Shown piece after piece: positions 1-11,359 of a stretch of DNA of 64,000 bases (the first letter of the stretch is position 1; every line of letters starts with the position of its first letter). The DNA lies in assembly GCF_022012435.1 (NCBI RefSeq), contig NZ_JAKLUA010000003.1, positions 62,001-126,000 on the forward strand, read 5' to 3'. The notes beneath the pieces are model-generated. The model ran no database searches. It had not been told where the DNA came from and saw only the letters and a list, made by a program, of their open reading frames with translations. A program made the position numbers and the translations under genes. This DNA comes from Bradyrhizobium zhengyangense. GTDB taxonomy: Bacteria > Pseudomonadota > Alphaproteobacteria > Rhizobiales > Xanthobacteraceae.

Positions 1-668
1 CCGACGCTGGCATGGGCCTCTTCGGCATCCAGCGTCTCGTCGAGATTCTTGCGGATGAAATAGCCGACCGGCGCGATCAGGATTCCGAGCAGGAACGGCA
101 CGCGCCAACCCCAGCTATCATTGGCGCCGGGCGTGATCAGGAAGGCGAGGCCAAGGCCGACCAGCGCGGAGAACAGGCTGCCCAGGTTCTGGCTGGCGAG
201 CTGCCAACTGCCGAAGAAGCCTTTGCGGTGCGAGGGCGCGCTCTCGAGCAGATAAGTCGTCGCCGGTCCCATCTCGCCGCCGGTCGAAAAACCCTGCAGC
301 AGCCGCGCCAGCACCAGCAGGACCGGGGCGAGCAGGCCGATCTGATCGTAGGTCGGCAGCAGGCCGATGATGCCGGTGCCGAGCGCCATCAGCCAGATGG
401 TCAGCGTCATTGCCGGCTTGCGACCGTAGCGATCCGCATAAGCGCCGATGACGATGCCGCCGAGCGGTCGCGCCACGAAGCCGACGCCGAAGGTCGCAAC
501 CGTCAGCAGCAGGCTGGTGTTGGGATTGTCAGCCGGAAAGAAGGCCTTGGCGAGCCAGACCGCGAACGCCGCGTAGACGGTGAAGTCGTAGAATTCGAGC
601 GCGTTGCCCAGTATGGCTGCGCCGACGCGCATGGTTTGGGAGGGACGCGGACGGTCAGTCTGGTTCAC
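1..668 (-). CDS. MHS-family MFS transporter (partial, N-terminal part)
   Basis: Reverse-strand reading from a GTG at 668 gives an open frame that leaves the window at base 1, so only about the first 222 residues are present. It begins MNQTDRPRPSQTMRVGAAIL and continues with GNALEFYDFTVYAAFA, a first-helix pattern of the metabolite:H+ symporter group. It also shows the MFS loop motif ADRYGRKPAM after helix 2 and RLLQGFSTGGEMGPA in helix 4. The family imports organic acids, osmolytes or shikimate-like solutes with protons across the inner membrane. The substrate cannot be told from this part. An ATG at 632 is an alternative start, but it would leave almost nothing before helix 1. The next gene (CoA transferase-like) lies on the same strand 76 bases upstream. 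Confidence 0.85.
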   Translation of the reverse strand, partial: MNQTDRPRPSQTMRVGAAILGNALEFYDFTVYAAFAVWLAKAFFPADNPNTSLLLTVATFGVGFVARPLGGIVIGAYADRYGRKPAMTLTIWLMALGTGIIGLLPTYDQIGLLAPVLLVLARLLQGFSTGGEMGPATTYLLESAPSHRKGFFGSWQLASQNLGSLFSALVGLGLAFLITPGANDSWGWRVPFLLGILIAPVGYFIRKNLDETLDAEEAHASV

Positions 669-744
669 GGATGAGCACCTTGTGTCACTTCTGTGAAACG
701 CGAAGTGAAGCAAAAGGTGCCTGCTGACAACCCTCAAGCGCGCC

Positions 745-1869
745 CTAGCGGCCCGCTTTCCACGCAGCCGTCACGGCGGAAATCTCGGCGCTTTCCGGCT
801 CGCGGACCGCGGACCGGGTGCGCGAGAAGCGCGGCGCCGGCGCCGGCTGCTTCACGCCGTGGCGCTCGATGAAGACGTTGCGGGCGACCATGTGCGGATG
901 CGCGGTCGCTTCCGACATGGTCAGAACAGGCGCGAAGCAGATGTCGGTGCCTTCCATGATATTGCACCAGTCCTCGCGCGTCTTGCTCTTGAACACGGCC
1001 TTCAGCTTCTCCTTCAGCACGGGCCAGGCCTTGGGATCCATCTGCGCGTCGAAATCGGCATCGGTCAGGCCGGCATGCTCGCGCAGCAGGGCGTAGAACT
1101 GCGGCTCGATCGAGCCGATCGACACGAAGTGGCCGCAGGCGCATTCATAGACGCCGTAGAAGTGGGCGCCGCCATCGAGGAAATTCCGGTTGCGGCCCTC
1201 GGTCCAGCGTCCGAGCGTCTTCATGTCGAAGAAGAACGACATCAGCGAGGCCGCGCCGTCGCACATCGCGGCGTCGACCACCTGACCTTTGCCGGACCTT
1301 GATGCTTCCAGCAGCGCGGCGAGCACGCCGACGACGAGATAGAGCGCGCCGCCGCCGAAATCGCCGACCAGGTTGAGCGGCGGCACCGGCGCTTCGTCAG
1401 TGCCGATCGCCGCGAGCGCGCCAGTGATGGAGATGTAGTTGATGTCGTGGCCGGCGGCGTTCGCCAGCGGGCCTTCCTGGCCCCAGCCGGTCATGCGGCC
1501 GTAGACGAGCTTTGGATTGCGCGCGAGCACGACATCAGGGCCGAGCCCGAGCCGCTCCATCACGCCAGGACGGAAACCTTCGACCAGTGCGTCGGCGCCG
1601 GCGAGCAGATCGAGCACCTGCGCGATCGCCGCCTTGTCCTTGAGGTCGAGTTCGATCAGCTTGCGGCCGCGGCCCGCCACCGACTTCATGCTCTTCTTCG
1701 CGCCGATACGATCGAGCGTGACGACTTCGGCGCCCATGTCAGCCAGCAACATGCAGGCGAAAGGGCCGGGACCGATGCCGGCGAATTCGACGATGCGGAA
1801 GCCCGCGAGCGGGCCGGAGTTGCGGACGGACGAGTCTTCTGATTTTTGCTGGGCCGGTTGATCGAGCAC
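745..1869 (-). CDS. CoA-transferase family III protein, alpha-methylacyl-CoA racemase type
   Basis: A 374-residue protein of the CaiB/BaiF (class III CoA transferase) fold. The start of the domain, [19 protein letters not shown], and the later [13 protein letters not shown] are typical of alpha-methylacyl-CoA racemases. So are GHDINY and [13 protein letters not shown], which carry the His and Asp used in 2-methylacyl-CoA epimerisation. The reaction would be interconversion of (2R)- and (2S)-methylacyl-CoA in branched-chain or sterol side-chain beta-oxidation. About 374 residues is a normal length for the group. Family III paralogues are numerous in Bradyrhizobium and can be true CoA transferases, so the substrate is open. 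It sits alone between the transporter and the terminator of the Cox operon, both on the same strand. Confidence 0.85.
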   Translation of the reverse strand: MLDQPAQQKSEDSSVRNSGPLAGFRIVEFAGIGPGPFACMLLADMGAEVVTLDRIGAKKSMKSVAGRGRKLIELDLKDKAAIAQVLDLLAGADALVEGFRPGVMERLGLGPDVVLARNPKLVYGRMTGWGQEGPLANAAGHDINYISITGALAAIGTDEAPVPPLNLVGDFGGGALYLVVGVLAALLEASRSGKGQVVDAAMCDGAASLMSFFFDMKTLGRWTEGRNRNFLDGGAHFYGVYECACGHFVSIGSIEPQFYALLREHAGLTDADFDAQMDPKAWPVLKEKLKAVFKSKTREDWCNIMEGTDICFAPVLTMSEATAHPHMVARNVFIERHGVKQPAPAPRFSRTRSAVREPESAEISAVTAAWKAGR

Positions 1870-2012
1870 GTTGTTGTTTCCTCGGGTCGCGGGCGAATGC
1901 CTGATGTCAGGCCGTCGCCACGGACTTTCCTCTCTGGGGCGAGTTAATTGGCTGATTAACTCTTCTCGCCTTCACGCCAGCGAGGCAAGCGCTTTTCATG
2001 CATGGGCGCATC

Positions 2013-2042
2013 AAAAAAGCGGCGCGCATTGCTGCGCGCCGC
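2013..2042 (-). terminator. Rho-independent terminator of the coxSLM-like operon
   Basis: Read on the minus strand, a perfect 10-bp stem (GCGGCGCGCA pairing with TGCGCGCCGC, 4-base loop) is followed directly by six T. It lies 35 bases past the stop of the FAD subunit at 2077, where the three-gene minus-strand operon should end. Confidence 0.85.
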
Positions 2043-2076
2043 GGAAGATTTGTGTTGAGACGCTGAGAGTAGGATC

Positions 2077-2877
2077 TCAGCCCGCAGCGGTCACCGCGCG
2101 CTGCGCCATTACCTTGACGAGGTTGGCGCGGTACTCCGCCGTGCCGTGGATGTCGGCCAGCAGATTGCTTGCCGAAATGCTCACGCTGTCAATCGCCGAC
2201 GGCGACCAGTTCGCCTTCAGCGCCGCTTCGATCGCAGGGACCCGCATCACGCCGCTCTGCGACGCGCCGGTCGCGGCAACGCGCACCTCGCCCGACTTGG
2301 TCTGTGCCACGAACACCCCGGTCAGCGCGAAGCGCGAGGCCGGATGACGCATCTTCTCGTAACCCGCCTTCGCCGGAACCGGGAACGACACGGCGGTGAT
2401 GATCTCGCCGTCTTCCAGCGCGGTCGTGAACAGGCCCTTGAAGAAATCCTCCGCCGCGATCGACCGCTTGTTGGTCTTCACGGTGGCGCCGAGTGCGAGC
2501 AGGGCGGCGGGGAAATCGGCGGCAGGATCGTTGTTGGCAATCGAGCCGCCGATCGTGCCGCGATAGCGTACGGCAGGGTCACCGAGCACCGAGGTGAGAT
2601 GGGCGATCGCTGGAATCGCCTTCTTCACATCGGCATTGGTCATGATGTCGTAATAGGTGGTGGCGGCCTTGATGGTCAGCACGTCGCCGGAGAGCTCGAC
2701 GCCCTGCAGTTCCTTGATCTTACCGAGGTCGATCACGTCCGAGGGGCTCGCGAGCCGCTGCTTCATGACCGGAAGCAAGGTCTGTCCGCCGGCAAGGAAC
2801 TTCGCCTCGCTGCTCTTGCCAAACAAGCTCACGGCTTCGTCGACCGAGGAGGCGCGATGATAAGTGGTCTGGTACAT
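2077..2877 (-). CDS. Molybdenum hydroxylase FAD-binding (medium) subunit, CoxM-like
   Basis: A 266-residue protein with both FAD-binding signatures of the CO dehydrogenase/xanthine dehydrogenase medium subunit. These are FLAGGQTLLPVMK near residue 28 and TIGGSIANNDPAADFPAA near residue 109. It would take electrons from the 2Fe-2S clusters of the small subunit and pass them to a quinone or other acceptor in the cytoplasm. The ATG at 2877 has a good ribosome binding site (GAGGGAG). The gene is third in the small-large-medium order, 15 bases after the large subunit, and a strong terminator follows it. The length is slightly short of the usual ~280 but both domains are intact. Confidence 0.92.
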   Translation of the reverse strand: MYQTTYHRASSVDEAVSLFGKSSEAKFLAGGQTLLPVMKQRLASPSDVIDLGKIKELQGVELSGDVLTIKAATTYYDIMTNADVKKAIPAIAHLTSVLGDPAVRYRGTIGGSIANNDPAADFPAALLALGATVKTNKRSIAAEDFFKGLFTTALEDGEIITAVSFPVPAKAGYEKMRHPASRFALTGVFVAQTKSGEVRVAATGASQSGVMRVPAIEAALKANWSPSAIDSVSISASNLLADIHGTAEYRANLVKVMAQRAVTAAG

Positions 2878-2892
2878 CTTTGATGCTCCCTC

Positions 2893-5235
<2,343 letters not shown>

Positions 5236-5316
5236 GTCTGGTCCTCCCGACCGGAATTGCTATGCCTGCGCTTTCCATCGAAAGCTGCAGTGGTGATCGT
5301 TCGTTCGAGCCGGGCC

Positions 5317-5802
<486 letters not shown>

Positions 5803-6464
5803 GTGATACCTCCCGAATGTTTGTCGTTATTCCAATTAGAGACAGCGCGAACGGAACTTTGCAACTGGGATTTTAGTCATCGCGCGTCATGGAAAGGTCA
5901 TTGTGACTGTCGCCGCAGGTGCGCGATTCGGTCACGATGTTCCGTGCCGCCGCCAATGCGTGGCGTGGCCGTACAAGAAGCTTTCGAGAACGATGGCTGC
6001 TTCGTCGGTGGCTGCCGTGCTCACCTTATCGCGCGAAGCACGCCTTGGACGTCGGGCTCCTCGCGCGCCGTTTCTCCCTTTGCTGCCTTGTTCGTTGTGC
6101 GAATAGGAGCACCCTTCCATGCCCGTTGTAATCGCGATCTTGGTAGTAGGTGACGGCGATCTAAGTCATTGATTTTGTTAGCTGCGATGCAGCGCGCCGC
6201 CGCCAGCTTGGGGGGCGTGGAACGGCCGTCGGCGTCGCAACACTCGAACGTCATTCCGGGGCCCGAGCGGCGCGAGGGAGCCCGGAATCCTTCGAACGGC
6301 AGGTTGGTGGATGAATGGATTCCGGGCTCGCGACTTCGTCGCGCCCCGGAATGACATCGAATGAATGAGCCGCAGCAAAGCAGCCCTAGTACTTCCTGGC
6401 GATTGATCGCACCCGCGCGCGCGCCTAGTCGAGCTGTACAAGCAACAGCCAAGGGGTGGAAGCG
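5803..6464. other. Divergent intergenic stretch between coxS-like and coxG-like genes
   Basis: These 660 bases separate two divergently read genes. Several open frames cross it in both directions, but none has a family signature or a consistent start, so I treat it as noncoding. It should hold the promoters of both transcripts. A long inverted repeat (listed separately at 6250-6355) fills its right third, and I see nothing I can name in the rest. Confidence 0.6.
6250..6355. repeat. REP-like palindromic repeat, long form
   Basis: The outer arms GTCATTCCGGGGC and GCCCCGGAATGAC are perfect inverted copies. Inside are a second pair (CCCGGAATCC and GGATTCCGGG) and a GCGCGAGG/CTTCGTCGCG portion. 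This compound palindrome is the kind of dispersed intergenic repeat common in Bradyrhizobium. Shorter relatives occur at 6967, 23856 and 58238. Confidence 0.8.
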
Positions 6465-6914
6465 ATGCAGATGAACGACAGTCAGCGTATCCCCGCGTCG
6501 AAAGCCGATGTGTGGGCCGCGCTCAACGATCCCGACATTCTCAGGCGCTGCATTCCCGGCTGCCAATCGCTCGAGATGGCGTCGCCGACGGAGATGGTCG
6601 CGACCGTGGTGCTGAAGGTCGGCCCGGTGAAGGCGACATTCAGCGGCAAGGTGACGCTCACGGATATCGACGCGCCCAATGGTTACCGCATCATCGGCGA
6701 AGGCGCCGGCGGCGTCGCGGGCTTTGCCAAGGGCGGTGCGAAGGTCAGGCTGGAAGAGGAATCTCCCGGCGTCACCATCCTGCACTACGAGGCCGAGGCG
6801 CAGATCGGCGGCAAGCTTGCGCAGCTCGGCTCGAGGCTGATCGATTCGACGTCGCGCAAACTCGCCGCGAACTTCTTCGAGAGTTTTGCGTCTGTGGTAG
6901 CGCCATCATCGTGA
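6465..6914 (+). CDS. CoxG-like SRPBCC-fold protein
   Basis: About 149 residues of the CO dehydrogenase subunit G family, with the START/SRPBCC pattern: IPASKADVWAALNDPDILRRCIPG at the N-terminus, then KVGPVKATFSGKV and GEGAGGVAGFAKGGAKVRL. In carboxydotrophs CoxG helps anchor CO dehydrogenase to the membrane. The long C-terminal anchoring extension of true CoxG is missing here, so this is the short soluble type often found beside form II hydroxylases. I place the start at ATG 6465, just after AAGGGGTGGA; a GTG at 6456 and an ATG at 6471 are in frame. It is read divergently from the molybdenum hydroxylase operon and probably serves it. Confidence 0.85.
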   Translation: MQMNDSQRIPASKADVWAALNDPDILRRCIPGCQSLEMASPTEMVATVVLKVGPVKATFSGKVTLTDIDAPNGYRIIGEGAGGVAGFAKGGAKVRLEEESPGVTILHYEAEAQIGGKLAQLGSRLIDSTSRKLAANFFESFASVVAPSS

Positions 6915-7250
6915 TCGATGCGCAGCATCGCTGCACCCGACGATGCAAGATCGCTAGGAACTCATCCGTCGTCCCGGATCTGCACGTCGCTTCGCTCCGC
7001 TTGTCCGGGACGACGGTCGAGTCCTGTGCCTTGCAAAAATCCGAACGTCCATTTCGAGCTGTAAAACAAGCCAAAGACGCAAGCTTCAACAAGGAGATGC
7101 ACAGCGAAAGTCGCCAATGATTTGCACTACTACCTTCCGCCCATACTAAGCGCTGCGCGGCGATGTTGTAATTCCGGTCGATGGTGTCGCAGACAAACTG
7201 CGCATCACGAGCGCCCAACGCGGTGCACACAACAACATCGGAGGGAATAC
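6915..7250. other. Intergenic stretch upstream of the PQQ dehydrogenase
   Basis: There is no credible gene in these 336 bases. A short palindromic repeat sits at 6967-7015 and a GGAGGGA ribosome binding site at the right end serves the dehydrogenase. The promoter of that gene should lie here, but no motif is clear enough to mark. Confidence 0.6.
6967..7015. repeat. REP-like palindromic repeat, short form
   Basis: Perfect 12-base inverted arms CGTCGTCCCGGA and TCCGGGACGACG enclose about 25 bases with a second small hairpin (CGTCGCTTCGCTCCG region). It is related in sequence to the repeats at 23856 and 58238. Confidence 0.8.
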
Positions 7251-8966
7251 ATGACCTTTGCTACAAAGGGCTTCTTGGCCGGCATTTCGATGATTGCGAT
7301 GCTGGCCGCCGCGACACCAGGCGTTCGCGCCAACGACTCCCTGATCAGGGCGCAATCCGATTCCAACCAGTGGGCCGTTGCCGGTCACGATTACGGAAAC
7401 ACGCGCTTCAGCCCGCTCAAGCAGATCAACACCGAGAACGCAGGCAAGCTGACGCTCGCCTACTCGTTCTCGCTGGCGTCGTTGCGCTCGAACGAATCCT
7501 CGCCGATCGTGATCGGCAACACGCTTTACGTCTCGAGCTCATGGGGTCCGAAATACGTCTACGCGCTCGATGCGGCCACCGGCACACGCAAATGGACCTA
7601 TGAGCCCGACATTCCCGATGATGTGCTGCAATATGCCTGCTGCGACGTGAACAGCCGCGGCGTCTCCTATGCCGACGGCAAGATCTTCGTCGGCCGTCTC
7701 GACGGCAAGCTGACGGCGCTCGATGCGGCGACCGGCAAGGTGCTGTGGACGTCGAAGGTGGTCGATTACAAGCAGGGCTCGGTCATCACGTCGCCGCCGC
7801 TCGTCGTACGCGACAAGGTGATCACCGGTTTCGGCGGCGGCGAATATGGTGTTCGCGGTTCGCTCCAGGCCTTCGATATCAACACCGGCAAGCAGGTCTG
7901 GCAGACCTATACCGTTCCCTCGCCGGATGAGCCTGGCGGCGACAGCTGGAAGGGTGACTCGGCTCAGCATGGCGGTGGTGCCGCCTGGCTGGTCGGCTCC
8001 TACGATGCGAAGAGCGACACGGTCTATTGGGGCACCAGCAATCCCGGCCCGTGGAACACTGCGGTGCGCTCGACCGGCGACGGCAATTTCGGCAAGCTGA
8101 CCAACCTGTACACCGCCTCGACGCTCGCACTCGATCCCAACACCGGCAAGATCAAGTGGCACATCCAGACCACGCCCGCCGATGCCTGGGACTATGACGG
8201 CGTCAACGAGGCGGTGCTTGCGGATCTCAAGATCGGCGGCAGCACCGTTCCGGCGCTGATGAAGGCGGATCGCAACGGCTACTTCTTCGTCGCCAATCGC
8301 GAGACCGGCAAGGTGCTGTCGGCGGAGAAATACGTGTTCTCCAACTGGGCCAAGAAGTGGGACATCGCGACGATGCGCGCGGTCGAGGATCCCGACAAGC
8401 GGCCGGGGCCGGGTCATCCTGCCAAGGATATCTGCCCGAACCTGATTGGCGGCAAGAACTGGCAGCCGATGTCGTTCAACCCGCAGACCGGCCTCGTCTA
8501 CATCCCGTCCAACAATGTCTGCATGGACTGGTCGGTCGGCGACGTCTCCTACAAGCGCGGCGTGTTCTATCTCGGCGCCGAATTCCCGACCAAGGAGGGC
8601 CCCGGCGGATTCCTCGGCGAGCTCGTGGCCTGGGACCCGGTGGCGCAGAAGAAGGTCTGGTCGATCAAGGAAGACCTGCCGTTCAACGGCGGCACGCTGA
8701 CCACCGGCGGCGGCCTCGTGTTTGCCGGCAACATCCATGGCGACTTCCGGGCCATCGATGCGAAATCCGGCAAGGTGCTGTGGAGCAAGAATCTCGGCTC
8801 CGGCATCGGTGCGGGCCCGGTGACCTATCAGGTCGACGGCAAGCAATACGTGGCCATCGTCGTCGGCCGCACGGCTTCGCTACCGGCGTTCCTGGGCGAC
8901 GTGGGCAAGAAGATGACGGCCGCAGCTCCCGAGGGCGGTTCGCTCTTCGTGTTCTCCGTCCAGTGA
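7251..8966 (+). CDS. PQQ-dependent alcohol dehydrogenase, probably lanthanide-dependent
   Basis: A 571-residue periplasmic quinoprotein of the methanol/ethanol dehydrogenase family, oxidising a primary alcohol and passing electrons to a c-type cytochrome. A Sec signal peptide ends at ATPGVRA before NDSLI. The adjacent cysteine pair C130-C131 (YACCDV) is the disulfide ring next to PQQ. Metal ligands are E198 (GGGEYG), N264 (SNPGPWN) and the catalytic base D314 in WDYDGVNE. D316, two residues on, is the extra Asp found in lanthanide enzymes (XoxF, ExaF/PedH) and replaced by Ala or Ser in calcium enzymes. The region around residues 195-270 looks closer to ethanol-type than methanol-type enzymes, so the substrate is open. 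The start is ATG 7251 after GGAGGGA. A terminator follows directly. Confidence 0.9.
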   Translation: MTFATKGFLAGISMIAMLAAATPGVRANDSLIRAQSDSNQWAVAGHDYGNTRFSPLKQINTENAGKLTLAYSFSLASLRSNESSPIVIGNTLYVSSSWGPKYVYALDAATGTRKWTYEPDIPDDVLQYACCDVNSRGVSYADGKIFVGRLDGKLTALDAATGKVLWTSKVVDYKQGSVITSPPLVVRDKVITGFGGGEYGVRGSLQAFDINTGKQVWQTYTVPSPDEPGGDSWKGDSAQHGGGAAWLVGSYDAKSDTVYWGTSNPGPWNTAVRSTGDGNFGKLTNLYTASTLALDPNTGKIKWHIQTTPADAWDYDGVNEAVLADLKIGGSTVPALMKADRNGYFFVANRETGKVLSAEKYVFSNWAKKWDIATMRAVEDPDKRPGPGHPAKDICPNLIGGKNWQPMSFNPQTGLVYIPSNNVCMDWSVGDVSYKRGVFYLGAEFPTKEGPGGFLGELVAWDPVAQKKVWSIKEDLPFNGGTLTTGGGLVFAGNIHGDFRAIDAKSGKVLWSKNLGSGIGAGPVTYQVDGKQYVAIVVGRTASLPAFLGDVGKKMTAAAPEGGSLFVFSVQ

Positions 8967-8972
8967 CCACTC

Positions 8973-9016
8973 GCGCGCGTATCTTTCAGAGGTGACGAGA
9001 TACGCGCGCGCTTTTT
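8973..9016 (+). terminator. Rho-independent terminator after the PQQ dehydrogenase
   Basis: A perfect 12-bp stem (GCGCGCGTATCT at 8973-8984 with AGATACGCGCGC at 8998-9009) and a 13-base loop are followed by five T. It sits six bases past the dehydrogenase stop. It implies that the downstream binding-protein/cytochrome gene has its own promoter or depends on readthrough. Confidence 0.85.
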
Positions 9017-9060
9017 CCAGACGATCGTTGCGGCTCGGCTGATGCGCGCCGCAACGCCTG

Positions 9061-9160
9061 GAGCATGATCCGGAAAAGTGCGCAGCGGTTTCCCGAATAG
9101 GTCATGCTCAAAACAACAACCTAAAGCGCGATGACGATTCACCCTGATCTCATCGCGCTT
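9061..9160. repeat. RIME-like intergenic mosaic element
   Basis: Two consecutive palindromic modules. The first has arms GAGCATGA (9061) and TCATGCTC (9102-9109). The second has arms AAGCGCGATGA (9124) and TCATCGCGCTT (9150-9160). The sequence GAGCATGATCCGGAAAAGTG is a familiar dispersed element of Rhizobiales genomes. The element overlaps the apparent ATG at 9131, which argues against that codon being a real start. Confidence 0.85.
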
Positions 9161-9193
9161 CGGTCCAACAATTCCCAACTGCGGGAGATGAGG

Positions 9194-10399
9194 ATGCGTC
9201 CGAATCATCTTGGAAGTGGCAAGACGCGAAACCGTAGCATTGCCGGGCTCGTCGCATGGGCCGCCGCGTCCGCGATGGTCGCACCTGTTATCACGGCTCA
9301 CGCCGACGAGGCGCAGCAGCCGCTTCGTCTCTGCGCTGATCCGACCAATCTTCCGTTCTCCAGCGATAGTCCGTCGCAGCCGGGCTTCTATGTCGAGATC
9401 GGGCAGGCCCTGGCGCAGGCGCTCGGCCGGCCGATCACCTATGATTGGTACAAATCCTATTTCGGCAAGCGCACCGTGCGCGTCACGCTGCTCGGCAAGC
9501 AATGCGACGCCATGATCGGGCTGCCGCGGTCCGAGGACTTCATGGGACCGGCCGTGATCTTCTCCAGCCCGTTCGCGAAGGAAGGCTATGCCCTCGTGGC
9601 CGCGAAGGGCCCGGCGCTCGGCGGCATCGACGGCCTCAGGGGCAAGCGGGTCGCCGTGCAGTACGCCAGCACGCCGCAAAACCTGCTCGCGAGCCGCGAC
9701 GACGTCCAAATGGTGACCGTGCTGTCACCGGAGGAGGGTATGCAGGCGCTCGACCAGGGCAAGGCCGACGTCGCCTTCATCTGGGGGCCGGTTGCCGGCT
9801 GGCTGAACAAGACCGGCTACAATGACCGCTACCAGATTGAGCTCACCGAGGGCGAAGGCCTGTCATGGGATGCGGCCATCGGCTTCGCGAAGACGTCCAC
9901 TGAGCTTCGTGATCGCGTCGATGCTGTCTTGCCACAGCTTCAACGGACGATCGGCGAACTCGCGGTGAAATACGGCTTGCCGAGCGGCAAGCCGGTTCGC
10001 TTCGGCGTGAACGGAGCGGTGCCTGCGGGAACAACGACTGGCATGGGAAGCGGAGCCCAGACCGGCGTTCACGTCACTGAGATCGCCAAGGTCGCCGCGA
10101 CCGAGATCAAGGGCGATGCGGCTGCGCCAGCCGCCGAGGCGGTCGGTGCGGGCAAGGAAATCTTCAATGGAACTTGCGCGCATTGTCACGGCCCCGACGC
10201 GATCCAGAGCGAGCGGAAGATCGACCTGCGGCTGCTGCGTCACCGCTACGGCGACGACATGCGCCAGACATTCTGGACGACCGTGCATGAAGGACGGCCG
10301 ACCAAGGGCATGCCGGCCTGGAAAGAGGTCTTCACCGACGACCAGTTCGACAACATTTATTCCTTCCTGCTGACGGTCCAGACCGAATCCAACGACTGA
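9194..10399 (+). CDS. XoxJ/MxaJ-like periplasmic binding protein fused to cytochrome c
   Basis: A protein of about 401 residues with two parts. After a signal peptide ending near VITAHA, residues ~40-280 form a type 2 periplasmic solute-binding domain (LRLCADPTNLPFSSD, then DAMIGLPRSEDFMG and KRVAVQYASTPQNLL). This is the family found beside quinoprotein dehydrogenases as MxaJ/XoxJ. A Gly/Ala-rich linker leads to a class I cytochrome c domain with C328-A-H-C331-H332 and a likely Met ligand in TKGMPAW. The first part is thought to help assemble the dehydrogenase, and the second should accept its electrons. In methylotrophs these are separate proteins (XoxJ and XoxG). I prefer the ATG at 9194, preceded by GGAG. 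An upstream in-frame ATG at 9131 lies inside a repeat. Confidence 0.88.
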   Translation: MRPNHLGSGKTRNRSIAGLVAWAAASAMVAPVITAHADEAQQPLRLCADPTNLPFSSDSPSQPGFYVEIGQALAQALGRPITYDWYKSYFGKRTVRVTLLGKQCDAMIGLPRSEDFMGPAVIFSSPFAKEGYALVAAKGPALGGIDGLRGKRVAVQYASTPQNLLASRDDVQMVTVLSPEEGMQALDQGKADVAFIWGPVAGWLNKTGYNDRYQIELTEGEGLSWDAAIGFAKTSTELRDRVDAVLPQLQRTIGELAVKYGLPSGKPVRFGVNGAVPAGTTTGMGSGAQTGVHVTEIAKVAATEIKGDAAAPAAEAVGAGKEIFNGTCAHCHGPDAIQSERKIDLRLLRHRYGDDMRQTFWTTVHEGRPTKGMPAWKEVFTDDQFDNIYSFLLTVQTESND

Positions 10400-10537
10400 A
10401 CGATCTTGACCAAACGCGATCGGGAGGATGTGCTAGCTTCCGTCCGGCATCATCCAGGCGCCGGACGGGTGCCGCATCGATATGTCGCTTCCGCTCTCGC
10501 GGAGGATGCCTGTGCGGCGCGATCCTGGGAAGGCGCC

Positions 10538-11224
10538 ATGACCAGCTTCCTGATCATCGACGATCATCCGCTGTTTCGCGAAGCGCTCGGCAATGCCGTG
10601 CGGCTGGCCTTGCCGGAGGCGCGGATCTTCGAGGCGATGTCGATCGAGGACGCGCTGCATATCCTGTTGGCCGAGCAGGGCATCGACCTCGCCCTGCTCG
10701 ATCTGTCACTGCCCGATGCGACCGGTTTCTCCGGCTTTCTGCGTTTGCGCGAGGCCTATCCGCGCCTGCCCGTCGCCATCGTGTCGAGCGAGGAGGACCA
10801 GCACATCGTTCGTGAGGCGCTCGCGCTGGGAGCCGCCGGCTATCTTCCGAAGTCGACGTCGAAGCGTGAGCTCGCGCAATCGATCGAGGGCGTGCTCAGC
10901 GGCTCGGTGTCGGTGCCGAAGGATTTCGTGGCGGGGCCGCGGCTGCGCCGGGCCGACGCCAGCAAGGCGCTCGAGGTCAAGCTGCGCGAGCTCACGCCGC
11001 AGCAGCTGCGCGTGCTTGATCTGCTGCGTCGAGGCTTCCCGAACCGGCAGATCGCGCAGGAGCTTGCGCTGGCCGAATCCACGGTCAAAGCGCACATCAC
11101 CGAGATTCTGCGCAAGCTCGGGCTGTTCAGCCGCAACAAGGCGGTCATCGAGATCGGCAAGATGGACCTGCCCGATCCCAAGGGGCGTCCCTATGCGCGG
11201 GTCGATCGCGGGAAGCCGCAATGA
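10538..11224 (+). CDS. LuxR/NarL-type response regulator (first of two)
   Basis: A 228-residue two-component regulator. The receiver domain starts FLIIDDHPLFREAL, has the phosphoacceptor D55 (LLDLSLPD) and ends with the Lys in YLPKSTSK. The C-terminal LuxR-type helix-turn-helix covers LTPQQLRVLDLLRRG to STVKAHITEILRKLG. Relatives (AgmR/ErbR, PedR, MxbM types) control PQQ alcohol dehydrogenases in other bacteria, which fits the position behind the dehydrogenase and binding-protein genes. I chose ATG 10538 (GGAAGG ahead); the frame is open further upstream to 10406 without domain content. Its closest relative here is the next gene. A histidine kinase lies 5 kb away at 16818. Confidence 0.9.
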   Translation: MTSFLIIDDHPLFREALGNAVRLALPEARIFEAMSIEDALHILLAEQGIDLALLDLSLPDATGFSGFLRLREAYPRLPVAIVSSEEDQHIVREALALGAAGYLPKSTSKRELAQSIEGVLSGSVSVPKDFVAGPRLRRADASKALEVKLRELTPQQLRVLDLLRRGFPNRQIAQELALAESTVKAHITEILRKLGLFSRNKAVIEIGKMDLPDPKGRPYARVDRGKPQ

Positions 11225-11359
11225 CGCGGTCGTCGTTCTTGACCTGGGTCAAGCCGGCCCGGCCCGGCTGGGACATTCTCACGTGAGGCAATTCAACATC
11301 CGTTCCGGTCACATCCCGGGCGAGGTTTCCCGCAAGACCTTCACAGTGGCTCACGCGCG

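Noticed and set aside
9131..9193. An upstream ATG for the binding-protein/cytochrome fusion
   Set aside because: It lies inside a RIME-like repeat and has no ribosome binding site; the ATG at 9194 has GGAG and gives a clean signal peptide.
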